Part shown: positions 8,392-16,975 of the stretch, one piece after another
How the letters are laid out: each line of letters begins with the position of its first letter
Position numbering within the stretch: the stretch's first letter is position 1
From: RGIG7213 sp045545665
Lineage (GTDB): Bacteria > Bacillota > Clostridia > Oscillospirales > CAG-272
Direction of reading: 5' to 3'
Assembly: GCA_045545665.1 (NCBI GenBank)
Contig: JAZQBL010000024.1
Coordinates: forward strand, 1-42,953
Length of the DNA: 42,953 nucleotides
Program-made: the position numbers and the translations under genes
The notes under the pieces: model-generated
What the model saw: only the letters and a program-made list of their open reading frames with translations
Told to the model about the DNA's origin: nothing
Databases searched by the model: none

Positions 8392-9243
8392 TTACACGAA
8401 CATCGTTCCGGCGCCTTCGTCGGTGAGCATTTCGATGATTATTGAATGCGGTATTCTTCCGTCTATTATAAATACTTTCTTAACACCGCTGTTTATAGCA
8501 TCAACACAGCACTGTACCTTAGGTATCATACCGCCCGATACTATGCCTTCTTCGTAAAGCTTGTCTGCATCCTTTGCCTTTATCACCTGAATAAGGGAGG
8601 AAGGATCGTTCTGATCTCTTAAGATACCGCAGATATTTGTCATTGAAATAAGGCTTGCCGCACCGAGTGCCGATGCTATTTTCGATGCCGCCGTGTCTGC
8701 ATTTATGTTGTAAACGTTGCCCGAATTGTCGCATCCGACCGTTGAAATTACGGGGATGTAGCCTTTGTCAAGCACGTCCTGTATAGGATCTGTGTTTACG
8801 TTTATTATCTCGCCTGCAAAGCCGAGCTCCTCCGATATCGGACGTGCTTCAAGCATATGACCGTCAACACCCGAAAGCCCTACAGCCTTGCCGCCCGTGT
8901 TTTCAAGCATATTTACGAGATTTTTGTTTATCTTTCCCGAAAGGACCATCTGAACGACCTGAGCTGTTTCGGCATCCGTTACTCGCAAACCGTTTATGAA
9001 TTTGCTTTCGATGCCCATTTTAGTCAGCGTTTCGGTGATCTCGGGACCGCCGCCGTGAACAAGCACGACACGGACGCCTATCAAGGACAGGAGAACGATA
9101 TCGCCCATTACGGCACTTTTCAGTTCCTCGTTTATCATCGCATTTCCGCCGTATTTTATTACGACCGTTTTACCGCAGTATTCTTTTATGTAGGGCAGGG
9201 CTGTTATAAGCACCTCTGCCCTTTGAGAGTTGTTTATTTCCAT
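8392..9243 (-). CDS. argB: Acetylglutamate kinase
   Basis: It phosphorylates N-acetylglutamate, the second step of arginine synthesis and the usual point of arginine feedback. The 283-residue amino-acid-kinase fold has the nucleotide-binding KYGGNAM at 30-36, LVHGGGPEI at 61-69 and the later NINADTAASKIASALGA. The N-terminal helix ahead of KYGGNAM (about 25 residues, MEINNSQRAEVLITALPYIKEY) resembles the extension seen in arginine-sensitive hexameric enzymes, so feedback inhibition is plausible. Its ATG shares one base with the argJ stop (TAATG), indicating translational coupling. Confidence 0.96.
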   Translation of the reverse strand: MEINNSQRAEVLITALPYIKEYCGKTVVIKYGGNAMINEELKSAVMGDIVLLSLIGVRVVLVHGGGPEITETLTKMGIESKFINGLRVTDAETAQVVQMVLSGKINKNLVNMLENTGGKAVGLSGVDGHMLEARPISEELGFAGEIINVNTDPIQDVLDKGYIPVISTVGCDNSGNVYNINADTAASKIASALGAASLISMTNICGILRDQNDPSSLIQVIKAKDADKLYEEGIVSGGMIPKVQCCVDAINSGVKKVFIIDGRIPHSIIIEMLTDEGAGTMFV

Positions 9244-10457
9244 TATGTTCTGTAATCTCCGTTTATTTTAACGTAATCGTACGTTAAATCGCAGCCCCAT
9301 GCGGTGGCTGTATCACGTCCCATATTAAGACATATATAGATCTGTATCTCATCTTCGGAAAGAATTATCTTTGCTTTGTCTTCATCAAACGGAACGCCCG
9401 AGCCGTTCTTGCATACCACAAGCTCACCTTTGCAAGAAGCAAAGTATACGTCCGTCTTATCAACGTCAACAGCCTCGCCGCTGTATCCGATAGCGCAAAG
9501 CACACGGCCCCAGTTTGCATCTGCACCGAACATCGCTGCCTTGACGAGTGATGAGCAGATAACGGATTTTGCCACGTTTCTTGCACACGACTTATCGGGA
9601 GCTGTGTTTACGATACATTCAATGAGCTTTGTAGCGCCCTCTCCGTCCTTTGCAATAGCACGGCAAAGCTTCTTTGTAACGGCTGCCAACGCCTTTTTGA
9701 ATTCAACGTAGTCGGCATTTTTCTCCGTTATCTCGCAGTTGCCTGCTTTTCCGTTTGCCATTATCGAAAGCATATCGTTTGTGGAGGTATCTCCGTCAAC
9801 GCTTATCATATTGAAGCTGTCTGCTACGTCCTCTGTAAGGGCTTCTTTTATCATAGCAGGGCTTATTGCGGCATCAGTCGTTATGAAAACGAGCATCGTT
9901 GCCATATTGGGATGTATCATTCCCGAACCCTTTGCAATACCGCCCATACGGCACGTCTTTCCGTCAAGCTCAAACTCGACTGCAACTTCTTTAAGCGCTA
10001 CGTCTGTCGTCATTATTGCGTGTGCGGCATCCGTGCTTCCTTCGTAAGAAAGCAGGGAAACGAGGGAGGGCATTGCCTTTTCCATAGGCTCTGTTGAAAG
10101 AGGCTGGCCGATGACACCCGTTGATGCTACGATTATATCGTTTGCGGATATACCCGTGAATTCCTGCGTCATCTTGCACATCTTTTCGGCAATTTCAACA
10201 CCGTCGGCATTGCACGTGTTTGCGTTACCGCTGTTGCAGATAACTGCCTGAGCTATGCCGTTTTCAAGATTTTTCTTCGTCACCTTTATAGGTGCGCCCT
10301 TAACGAGATTCTGTGTATATACTGCGGCGGATGATGCGGGAACATCGCTTACGATGAGCGCAAGATCTTTCTTTTCCTTGTTCTTTCTGATTCCGCAGTG
10401 AATTCCGGCAGCCTTGAAGCCGGTGGCGGCACAAACGCCGCCGGATATGTATTTCAT
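9243..10457 (-). CDS. argJ: Bifunctional ornithine acetyltransferase/N-acetylglutamate synthase
   Basis: ArgJ moves the acetyl group from acetylornithine to glutamate, recycling it, and in bifunctional forms also makes acetylglutamate from acetyl-CoA. The chosen ATG at 10457 gives 404 residues and starts MKYISGGVCAATGFKAAGI, the usual family start; an upstream start at 10496 would run back into argC. The self-cleavage site is intact in HPNMATMLVFITTD, with the nucleophilic Thr187. No argA or argE is seen nearby, consistent with the cyclic acetyl pathway. Whether the enzyme is mono- or bifunctional cannot be read from the sequence. Confidence 0.95.
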   Translation of the reverse strand: MKYISGGVCAATGFKAAGIHCGIRKNKEKKDLALIVSDVPASSAAVYTQNLVKGAPIKVTKKNLENGIAQAVICNSGNANTCNADGVEIAEKMCKMTQEFTGISANDIIVASTGVIGQPLSTEPMEKAMPSLVSLLSYEGSTDAAHAIMTTDVALKEVAVEFELDGKTCRMGGIAKGSGMIHPNMATMLVFITTDAAISPAMIKEALTEDVADSFNMISVDGDTSTNDMLSIMANGKAGNCEITEKNADYVEFKKALAAVTKKLCRAIAKDGEGATKLIECIVNTAPDKSCARNVAKSVICSSLVKAAMFGADANWGRVLCAIGYSGEAVDVDKTDVYFASCKGELVVCKNGSGVPFDEDKAKIILSEDEIQIYICLNMGRDTATAWGCDLTYDYVKINGDYRT

Positions 10458-10474
10458 GTGGATTCTCTCTTTCC

Positions 10475-11419
10475 TTATAATACCAATCCCGAGCATTCGT
10501 CAACGCCCAGAACGAGGTTCATATTTTGTATTGCCGCGCCCGATGCACCTTTACCGAGGTTGCAGAAAAGAGCGCATATCTGAGGACGTTCGTCACATCC
10601 GCAGACGATTATTTCCATGCTGTCTTTACCCGAGAGGCTGTTTGTGTACAAAAATCCGTCCTCTGTTCCTTTTTCGCAAAGAGGCTTTACGGATATAAGA
10701 CGGCAGGATGCGTAATATTCCGAAAAATATTCGTGAAGCTCGGATGTCGTGAGCTTCTTTTTCATAAGCGAAGAATGAAGCGGAACGGTAACTGCCATAC
10801 CGCTGTAAAAATCACCTACGATGGGGTTAAATACAGGCTCAAAGGCAAGCGAGCATACAGCCTTCATTTCGGGCAGATGCTTGTGATGCGCCGTAAGACC
10901 GTACTGTGCGGGAGAGTCGTACTTTTCAGCTCTGTTTTCATCCTCGTATGAGGAGATCATTCCTTTTCCGCCGCCGCTGTAGCCTGTCAGAGAGTGGCTC
11001 ACCAACGGATAATCGGGGGGAATGATACCGCCTTTTACAAGGGGGTAAACTATGCTGTTGAAGCCGGATGCGTGGCATCCCGGATTTGCTATTCTTTTGC
11101 TGTTTACGATGTTGTTTCGGAACGTGTCATCAAGTTCCGGGAAACCGTATGCCCAGCCGTCAGCCGTTCTGTGAGCGGTCGATGCATCAATTATGACCGT
11201 GTTCGGGTTTTTACAAAGCGTTACGGCTTCCTTTGCCGCCGCATCGGGCAGACAGAGGAAAGTAACGTCGGATGCGTTTATGCGCTCAGCTACAGCTGCG
11301 TTATCCTTTCTCAGTTCCTCGGGAATGGAAAGGAGATTTATATCGTCTCTGCTTGCAAGACGGGATGCTATACGCAATCCCGTCGTGCCGACAGAACCGT
11401 CAATAAATATATTATACAT
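10475..11419 (-). CDS. argC: N-acetyl-gamma-glutamyl-phosphate reductase, type 2
   Basis: It reduces N-acetylglutamyl phosphate to the semialdehyde with NADPH. The start MYNIFIDGSVGTTGLRI and the 314-residue length match the shorter type-2 ArgC group rather than the E. coli-like group. The Rossmann motif is near residues 5-15 and the catalytic cysteine is Cys115 in ANPGCHASG. It lies between argG and argJ, 17 bases before the argJ start. The sequence looks fully functional. Confidence 0.94.
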   Translation of the reverse strand: MYNIFIDGSVGTTGLRIASRLASRDDINLLSIPEELRKDNAAVAERINASDVTFLCLPDAAAKEAVTLCKNPNTVIIDASTAHRTADGWAYGFPELDDTFRNNIVNSKRIANPGCHASGFNSIVYPLVKGGIIPPDYPLVSHSLTGYSGGGKGMISSYEDENRAEKYDSPAQYGLTAHHKHLPEMKAVCSLAFEPVFNPIVGDFYSGMAVTVPLHSSLMKKKLTTSELHEYFSEYYASCRLISVKPLCEKGTEDGFLYTNSLSGKDSMEIIVCGCDERPQICALFCNLGKGASGAAIQNMNLVLGVDECSGLVL

Positions 11420-11430
11420 ATATAATACTC

Positions 11431-12657
11431 TTATTTGTTCTTTTTGTCAACCATTGCTTTAACTTTTAAGGGAAGACCGAACAAGTTTATGAAGCCTTCA
11501 GCATCGTACTGGTTGTAAACTTCGTCTTCGTCGAACGTTGCGATCTCTTCATCATACAAGGAGTAGGGTGAAGTTACGCCTGCGTTGATGAGGTTACCCT
11601 TGTAAAGCTTGAGTTTAACGGAACCTGTAACCGTCTTCTGTGTTTCTTCAACGAAAGCGTCGAGAGCTTCGCGAAGAGGTGTGAACCACTGACCGTAGTA
11701 AACGATTTCAGCGTACTTAGCGGCGATGAGCTCCTTGTAGTGAGTTGTTTCACGGTCGAGAGTAAGTGTTTCGAGAACCTTGTGCGCACGGTAAAGGATC
11801 GTACCGCCGGGTGTTTCGTAAACGCCGCGGCTCTTCATACCTACAAGACGGTTTTCAACGATGTCAACAAGACCGATACCGTTTTCACCGCCGAGCTTGT
11901 TGAGCTTTTCAAGCATAGCAACGGGAGAAAGCTTTTCGCCGTTGAGAGCTACGGGAACACCCTTTTCAAAATCGAGCGTGATGTATGTGGGTGTGTCGGG
12001 AGCCTGCTCGGGGGAAATGCCGAGTTCAAGGAAGCCGGGTTTGTTGTACTGGGGTTCGTTTGCGGGATTTTCAAGGTCGAGACCTTCGTGTGACAAGTGC
12101 CAGAGGTTCTTGTCCTTTGAGTAGTTTGTTTCACGGTTTATCTTGAGGGGTACGTTGTGTGCTTCAGCGTAGTCGATCTCCTCGTCACGGGATTTGATAT
12201 CCCATACACGCCAGGGAGCGATGATGTTCATTTCGGGAGCAAATGCCTTTATTGTAAGTTCGAAACGAACCTGGTCGTTACCCTTACCTGTGCAGCCGTG
12301 GCAGATGGAGTCACAGCCTTCGGCTTTTGCGATCTCAACTATTCTCTTTGCGATGATGGGACGTGCAAAAGACGTACCGAGAAGGTATTCGCCTTCGTAT
12401 ACCGCACCTGCTTTGAGTGTGGGGTAGATGTAATCTGTAATGAATTCTTCCTTAAGGTCTTCGATGTAGAGCTTTGATGCGCCTGTCTTTATTGCTTTTT
12501 CTTCAAGACCGTCAAGCTCTGTGCCCTGACCTACGTCAGCGGATATAGCGATAACTTCGCAGCCGGGATACGTTTCCTTAAGCCACGGAATGATGATTGA
12601 TGTGTCGAGACCGCCCGAGTAAGCGAGAGCGATTTTTTTAACTTCTTTCTTTGCCAT
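11431..12657 (-). CDS. argG: Argininosuccinate synthase
   Basis: ArgG joins citrulline and aspartate with ATP to form argininosuccinate. The 408-residue protein begins MAKKEVKKIALAYSGGLDTS with the PP-loop ATP motif at about 11-20, and contains the family motifs GCTGKGNDQVRFE and YKGNLINAG. The frame continues upstream to 12711, but ATG 12657 is preferred because AAAGGAGATACTCAAA precedes it and the upstream stretch runs into the operator. It is the first gene of the operon, directly behind the promoter. Argininosuccinate lyase (argH), the usual partner, is not in the window. Confidence 0.96.
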   Translation of the reverse strand: MAKKEVKKIALAYSGGLDTSIIIPWLKETYPGCEVIAISADVGQGTELDGLEEKAIKTGASKLYIEDLKEEFITDYIYPTLKAGAVYEGEYLLGTSFARPIIAKRIVEIAKAEGCDSICHGCTGKGNDQVRFELTIKAFAPEMNIIAPWRVWDIKSRDEEIDYAEAHNVPLKINRETNYSKDKNLWHLSHEGLDLENPANEPQYNKPGFLELGISPEQAPDTPTYITLDFEKGVPVALNGEKLSPVAMLEKLNKLGGENGIGLVDIVENRLVGMKSRGVYETPGGTILYRAHKVLETLTLDRETTHYKELIAAKYAEIVYYGQWFTPLREALDAFVEETQKTVTGSVKLKLYKGNLINAGVTSPYSLYDEEIATFDEDEVYNQYDAEGFINLFGLPLKVKAMVDKKNK

Positions 12658-12716
12658 TTTGAGTATCTCCTTTGTATTTGAAAAAATTATTTTAAATATT
12701 TGTATACTCACAACGA

Positions 12717-12736
12717 TTATTCATCGTTATGAATAA
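12717..12736. promoter_or_regulatory. Candidate ArgR operator (paired ARG-box halves)
   Basis: TTATTCAT at 12717-12724 and ATGAATAA at 12729-12736 form a perfect 8-bp inverted repeat around CGTT. ATTCA/TGAAT are the half-site cores of the ARG box bound by ArgR/AhrC. The arrangement fits the inner halves of two adjacent boxes with weaker outer halves. It sits just downstream of the -10 hexamer, where a bound repressor would block initiation. No argR gene is visible here. Confidence 0.6.
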
Positions 12737-12746
12737 TTATACCGTT

Positions 12747-12774
12747 ATTATACACCTTTTTTGTATAATGTCAA
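12747..12774 (-). promoter_or_regulatory. Arginine operon promoter
   Basis: On the minus strand a perfect TTGACA (12774-12769) and a perfect TATAAT (12752-12747) are separated by 16 bases, directly upstream of argG. Initiation is expected near 12740, immediately beside the candidate ArgR operator. Confidence 0.85.
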
Positions 12775-12868
12775 TAGCTTTTTGAATATTTCTTTCTTTT
12801 TATGCAATTTTTAAAAAAATGACTTCAAATTGCCCGAAAGAGGGTTTTTGTATGGCGAAATGCACAAA

Positions 12869-13855
12869 TCAAAGCGTCATATCGTAAAGGGCGACAGCGG
12901 TCGCTGCTTCAACGCAGGGAACTGCACGAAGCACGACGCACGGGTCGTGACGGCCGGGGACGTTTATCGTCACTTCTTCGTTTGTTCTTACGTCGACTGT
13001 TTTTTGTGCGGATGCTATCGACGGGGTAGGCTTGAATGCCACGGTGAATACGATGTCGCCTCCCGTGCTTATACCGCCGAGTATACCGCCGCAGTTGTTC
13101 GTTTCGGTCTGTATTTTGCCGTCCTTATAAACAAACGCGTCGTTGTTTTCGCTTCCGTAAAGCTCTGCACCGCCAAAGCCCGAACCGAACTGTATGCCTT
13201 TCACAGCGGGTATGCCGAACATTGCCGAGGATATCTTACCCTCTATTCCTTCCCACATAGGACCGCCTATACCGCCCGGGAATCCCTTTACGGTACATTC
13301 TATGATACCGCCGACGCTGTCGTGCTGTGCCTTTGCCTGCAGTATCTTATTTTTCATTTCATCTTCGTCATTCCATACGCCGCCTATCATTACAGGCTTT
13401 GCGGATATGCTTATACCGTGTTCGGCAAGAAGCTGTAAGCAGACCGCACCTGCAAAGCAGAGGGGTGCTGTCATTCTTCCGGAAAACGCTCCGCCGCCCG
13501 TCGGGTCGTAATCCTTACCGTATTTGAGGTACGCCGTGTAATCGGCGTGTCCGGGACGGGGGGTGTATCTTATCGACTCGTAATCGTGTGAACGCTTGTT
13601 TGAATTCTTTATATACGCTTTTATATCATCGCCGTTAGTTACGCCGTCTTCGATACCGGAGGTGACAATGGGCTCGTCCTTTTCTTTTCTCGGTGTCGAG
13701 TAAGGATCGTTGCCGGGGGCACGGCGTGCCATAAAATCAAGTATTTTATCTCGGTCTATTTTATGCCCCGACGGAATGTTTTTCAGTATGACGTCAAGCT
13801 GTTCGGAGTGCGATGCGCCGTATATTTCAAGTTTTAAATTATCACCGTACTTCAT
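12869..13855 (-). CDS. aroC: Chorismate synthase (divergent)
   Basis: It converts EPSP to chorismate using reduced flavin. ATG 13855 is chosen because GGAGGT lies 8 bases upstream; an earlier start at 13897 would extend further into aroA. The 328 residues are a little short for the family. Recognisable motifs are RPGHADYTAYLKYG, GGGAFSGRMTA and the C-terminal GRHDPCVVLRAVPCVEAATA. The first signature, usually G-E/D-S-H-G, reads GASHS here: the histidine is kept but the acidic residue and the glycine are replaced. The gene overlaps the end of aroA by 14 bases and is the last gene of the mnmE-tyrA-aroBAC operon. Confidence 0.92.
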   Translation of the reverse strand: MKYGDNLKLEIYGASHSEQLDVILKNIPSGHKIDRDKILDFMARRAPGNDPYSTPRKEKDEPIVTSGIEDGVTNGDDIKAYIKNSNKRSHDYESIRYTPRPGHADYTAYLKYGKDYDPTGGGAFSGRMTAPLCFAGAVCLQLLAEHGISISAKPVMIGGVWNDEDEMKNKILQAKAQHDSVGGIIECTVKGFPGGIGGPMWEGIEGKISSAMFGIPAVKGIQFGSGFGGAELYGSENNDAFVYKDGKIQTETNNCGGILGGISTGGDIVFTVAFKPTPSIASAQKTVDVRTNEEVTINVPGRHDPCVVLRAVPCVEAATAVALYDMTL

Positions 13856-15089
13856 TGACCTTACCTCCGAGCTTTTCGAAATCTCTCCAGAAATCACGGT
13901 ACGACTTGTTTACCGCATCAGCACCGAGCACCGTGACCTGTCCTTCGCATCTTACGGATGCGATAGCTGCCGACATTGCTATTCTGTGGTCGTTGCAGGC
14001 ATCTACCGTTCCGCCTTTAAGACTCTTCTTTCCGTTAATTATAAATCCGTCGTCGGTAAGTGTGGCGTCTGCACCGAGACAGATCAGCATATCGTGTACC
14101 GTCTTCAGCCTGTCGCTTTCCTTTATCCTCAGACGCTGTGCGCCGCGTATTACCGTTTTTCCTTCCGTGAAGGATGCCAAAACGGCAAGCGGAGGAACTA
14201 TATCGGGTGTGTTTTCGGCGTTCATCTCAAAGCTGTGAAGGTTATCAAGACACGGATAAATATATCCGTTTTCTTTTTTGAACGTCGCCCCCGCCGATTT
14301 AAGTATATCAATTATTGCGCTGTCGCCCTGGAATGAATTTTCCGCAAGACCGCCGACACCGACACCTGCGCACAGCCAGAAAGCGGCATTTGAATAGTCA
14401 CCTTCGACTGTATAATTTCCGCACGAGGTATATCTGCTGTTTGCTTTTACCGTATACGTGCCGTTTTCTTCCGTAACGTCAACGCCGAAATCTTTCATCA
14501 CCTTGACGGTGAGATCAACGTAGGGCTTTGACTGCAAAGCACCGTTTATGTGTATTCTGCATTCTTCACCCGTAAGAGGTGAGGCGAGTAAAACGCCCGT
14601 TATGTACTGTGAGCTTACAGAACCGTCAAAATAAAAGTCACCGCCCGAAAGCTTACCGCTTATGCCAAGCGGAAGCTTGTCTTTGGAAAATTCCGCACCG
14701 TGGTCTTTAAGCTGATCCAAAAGCTCACCTATCGGTCTTTCGGGAAGTCTGCCGCTGCCGTATACTGTACCTCTTGCTCCCGTTGCCGATATGACAGGAA
14801 GCATAAAGCGAAGTGTTGAACCGCTTTCTCTGCAGTTTATGTCGTCCGTACATACGTACGAGGACGGCGGTTTTACCGTCACTTTTTCTCCTTCCGTACA
14901 TTCAACGCCTATCGAACGCAAAACGGATAACGTCGCATCTATATCCTCGCCGCAGGAGGAAAGGTCTATCACCGTTTCCTGCCCGAAAGGACAGAGGGCG
15001 GCGCAAATAAGCGCTCTGTGTGCATGGGATTTGGACGGTATTATATTTATTTCACCGTGTAATTCCGACGGTGTGATTATCTTGTCCAT
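13842..15089 (-). CDS. aroA: 3-phosphoshikimate 1-carboxyvinyltransferase (EPSP synthase)
   Basis: It transfers the enolpyruvyl group of PEP to shikimate 3-phosphate. The 415 residues begin MDKIITPSELHGEINIIPSK, with the phosphate-binding SKSHAHRALICAAL, ESGSTLRFMLP (the usual NSGT-type loop reads ESGST), GDYSNAAFWL, LRIKESDRL and a final NDHRIAMSAAI. ATG 15089 starts one base after the aroB TGA, with no clear ribosome site, so translation is probably coupled to aroB. A TTG at 15116 is possible but its AAGGA is too close. Confidence 0.95.
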   Translation of the reverse strand: MDKIITPSELHGEINIIPSKSHAHRALICAALCPFGQETVIDLSSCGEDIDATLSVLRSIGVECTEGEKVTVKPPSSYVCTDDINCRESGSTLRFMLPVISATGARGTVYGSGRLPERPIGELLDQLKDHGAEFSKDKLPLGISGKLSGGDFYFDGSVSSQYITGVLLASPLTGEECRIHINGALQSKPYVDLTVKVMKDFGVDVTEENGTYTVKANSRYTSCGNYTVEGDYSNAAFWLCAGVGVGGLAENSFQGDSAIIDILKSAGATFKKENGYIYPCLDNLHSFEMNAENTPDIVPPLAVLASFTEGKTVIRGAQRLRIKESDRLKTVHDMLICLGADATLTDDGFIINGKKSLKGGTVDACNDHRIAMSAAIASVRCEGQVTVLGADAVNKSYRDFWRDFEKLGGKVNEVR

Positions 15090-15090
15090 A

Positions 15091-16095
15091 TCATTCGGCG
15101 GATATAAAATCCGCAAAGTCCTTTTTGTTTATTTCGTGAAGTATACATTTTCCGATATCTTGCACGAGCACGAGGGTAAGCTTGTCACCCTTTGCCTTTT
15201 TATCGCGCATTGCGACTGAGGCAATATCCTCAAAGGAATAATCCGTGCTTGTGGGAAGACCGATATTTTCTAAAGTCTTTATTATCCTGTCTGCCGTATC
15301 GCTTGAACAAAAACCGTTTTTTGCACTTGCACGGGCAATGATTCCCATACCGGATGCAACGGCGTAGCCGTGGGGGACAGTATATGATGAAAGTGCTTCT
15401 ATGCCGTGTGCCGCCGTGTGTCCGAGATTCAGAAGCTGACGTGTTCCGTTGTCAAATTCGTCTTCGTTGACAATGTCCGCTTTTACCTGTACGCAGTCAC
15501 GCACGAGGTCCTCTATATCGGAATCAAGGTTCGTGTTTGCAAGTACGGAGTATTTTACGACCTCCGCCATACCCGCCTTATACATTTCATCGGGGAGCGT
15601 TTTAAGTGCTTCAACGTCACATATTACACGTTTCGGCTGATGGAAAACGCCTGCAAGATTTTTGCCTGCTTTAAGATCGACTGCACATTTTCCGCCGACG
15701 CTGCTGTCAACCATTGCCAAAAGTGTGGTCGGTACTTGTATGTAATTGATCCCTCTCATATAAACGCCTGCGGCAAAGCCCGTTATGTCACCGACAACAC
15801 CGCCGCCGAGAGCTATCAGAATATCGCTTCTTGTAAAATTGTTTTTTGCAAGAAATTCAAGTATTTCCGCGAGAGTATCCATATTTTTGGATTCCTCACC
15901 GTGGGGAAATACAAACCTCGGTACGTCTGTAAGTCCGAGCTTGTCGAAATACAGCTCGTTTACCGTGTCATCCGTTATAACGGCTGTTTTCTTGCCCTTT
16001 ATAAGATCTTCGCAAAGGGATGTGAGGTCTTTCATTATCCCTTTTCCTATCAGTACGGAATAGGGCTTTGATGCCGTAACTTTTACTTCTTTCAT
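15091..16095 (-). CDS. aroB: 3-dehydroquinate synthase
   Basis: It cyclises DAHP to 3-dehydroquinate using NAD and a divalent metal. The 334-residue enzyme shows the NAD site GGGVVGDITGFAAGVYMRG, the adjacent PTTLLAMVDSSVGGK, the substrate/metal region EVVKYSVL, and the metal histidines in NLGHTAAHGIEAL and PHGYAVASGM. It lies between tyrA (20-base gap) and aroA (1-base gap). aroD and aroE are not in the window. The enzyme looks complete. Confidence 0.95.
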   Translation of the reverse strand: MKEVKVTASKPYSVLIGKGIMKDLTSLCEDLIKGKKTAVITDDTVNELYFDKLGLTDVPRFVFPHGEESKNMDTLAEILEFLAKNNFTRSDILIALGGGVVGDITGFAAGVYMRGINYIQVPTTLLAMVDSSVGGKCAVDLKAGKNLAGVFHQPKRVICDVEALKTLPDEMYKAGMAEVVKYSVLANTNLDSDIEDLVRDCVQVKADIVNEDEFDNGTRQLLNLGHTAAHGIEALSSYTVPHGYAVASGMGIIARASAKNGFCSSDTADRIIKTLENIGLPTSTDYSFEDIASVAMRDKKAKGDKLTLVLVQDIGKCILHEINKKDFADFISAE

Positions 16096-16115
16096 TCTTT
16101 CGCCTCTTTTGAAAG

Positions 16116-16952
16116 TTACTTTTTGTTTTCTGCTGACAGCTTTTTGGCAACACCGTCAGCAAGCAGAGCTTCGAGCGTCTTTACATCTGATGCCTTTATT
16201 GCATCGCTGTACTTTTTGAGCTCGTCTATTATGCCGTCTATCTCACGGCAGATATTGTCCTTGTTTTCCATAAAAAGCTCACTCCACATAGCCGGATTAA
16301 GCCTTGCAACTCTCGTTAAGTCCTTGTAGCTTCCTGCGGAAAATCCCTTGTGCTCCTGCGCGGCAGGACTCTTTATATAAGCGTTTGATACGACGTGTGC
16401 AAGCTGGGATGTAAACGCTATCTGCGAATCGTGAAATTCGGGTGTACAGAACACGACGGAGCCGAAACCGAGCGACAGGAAGAACAGCTTTGTGTTTTCC
16501 GTTGTGTCAAGGGAGGTGTTGCCCGGGCACATTATCATAGAAGCACCCTTGAAAAGTGTTGATTTACTGTGTGAAAATCCCGAATACTGCGTACCTGCCA
16601 TAGGGTGGCCGCCTATGAACGAAAAACCGTACTTTTCGGCAATAGGCTGAACTGCATCGCATACGTATTTTTTTACGCCGCACGTGTCGACAACGACGGC
16701 ATCTTTTTTTATGAAGCTTGCTTTTTCTTTTATGAAATCAATGCAAGCTGTCGGATAAAGTGATATTATTATCAAGTCGCACAGCTTGAGTGTATCATCC
16801 GTCAGTCTTTCGTCAACGGCGTGAGTCATCTTTGCGGCAAGAAATGAGCTTTCGTTTATATCGAAGCCGTAGACCGTTATGTCGCCCTTTTCTTTCATCG
16901 CTTTGGCGAACGATCCTCCGATAAGTCCGAGCCCCACTATTCCTGCATTCAT
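16116..16952 (-). CDS. tyrA: Prephenate dehydrogenase
   Basis: It oxidatively decarboxylates prephenate to 4-hydroxyphenylpyruvate on the tyrosine branch. The 278-residue protein has the dinucleotide motif GLGLIGGSFAKAM at 7-19, the signature GGHPMAGTQYSGF with the catalytic histidine, and LTRVARLNPAMWSELFMENK in the helical dimer domain. There is no chorismate mutase domain and no C-terminal ACT domain, so tyrosine feedback through ACT is not expected. It lies 23 bases after mnmE and 20 before aroB. Confidence 0.93.
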   Translation of the reverse strand: MNAGIVGLGLIGGSFAKAMKEKGDITVYGFDINESSFLAAKMTHAVDERLTDDTLKLCDLIIISLYPTACIDFIKEKASFIKKDAVVVDTCGVKKYVCDAVQPIAEKYGFSFIGGHPMAGTQYSGFSHSKSTLFKGASMIMCPGNTSLDTTENTKLFFLSLGFGSVVFCTPEFHDSQIAFTSQLAHVVSNAYIKSPAAQEHKGFSAGSYKDLTRVARLNPAMWSELFMENKDNICREIDGIIDELKKYSDAIKASDVKTLEALLADGVAKKLSAENKK

Positions 16953-16975
16953 TTATTAAGCCTTCTTTCGGTGTG

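Noticed and set aside
12657..12711. 18-residue N-terminal extension of ArgG
   Set aside because: The extension overlaps the ArgR-like operator, lacks a ribosome site, and the family starts at MAKKEVKK.
12775..12868. Terminator for aroC
   Set aside because: Only a weak CCC/GGG hairpin with poor T-tail is present at 12832-12850; not convincing.
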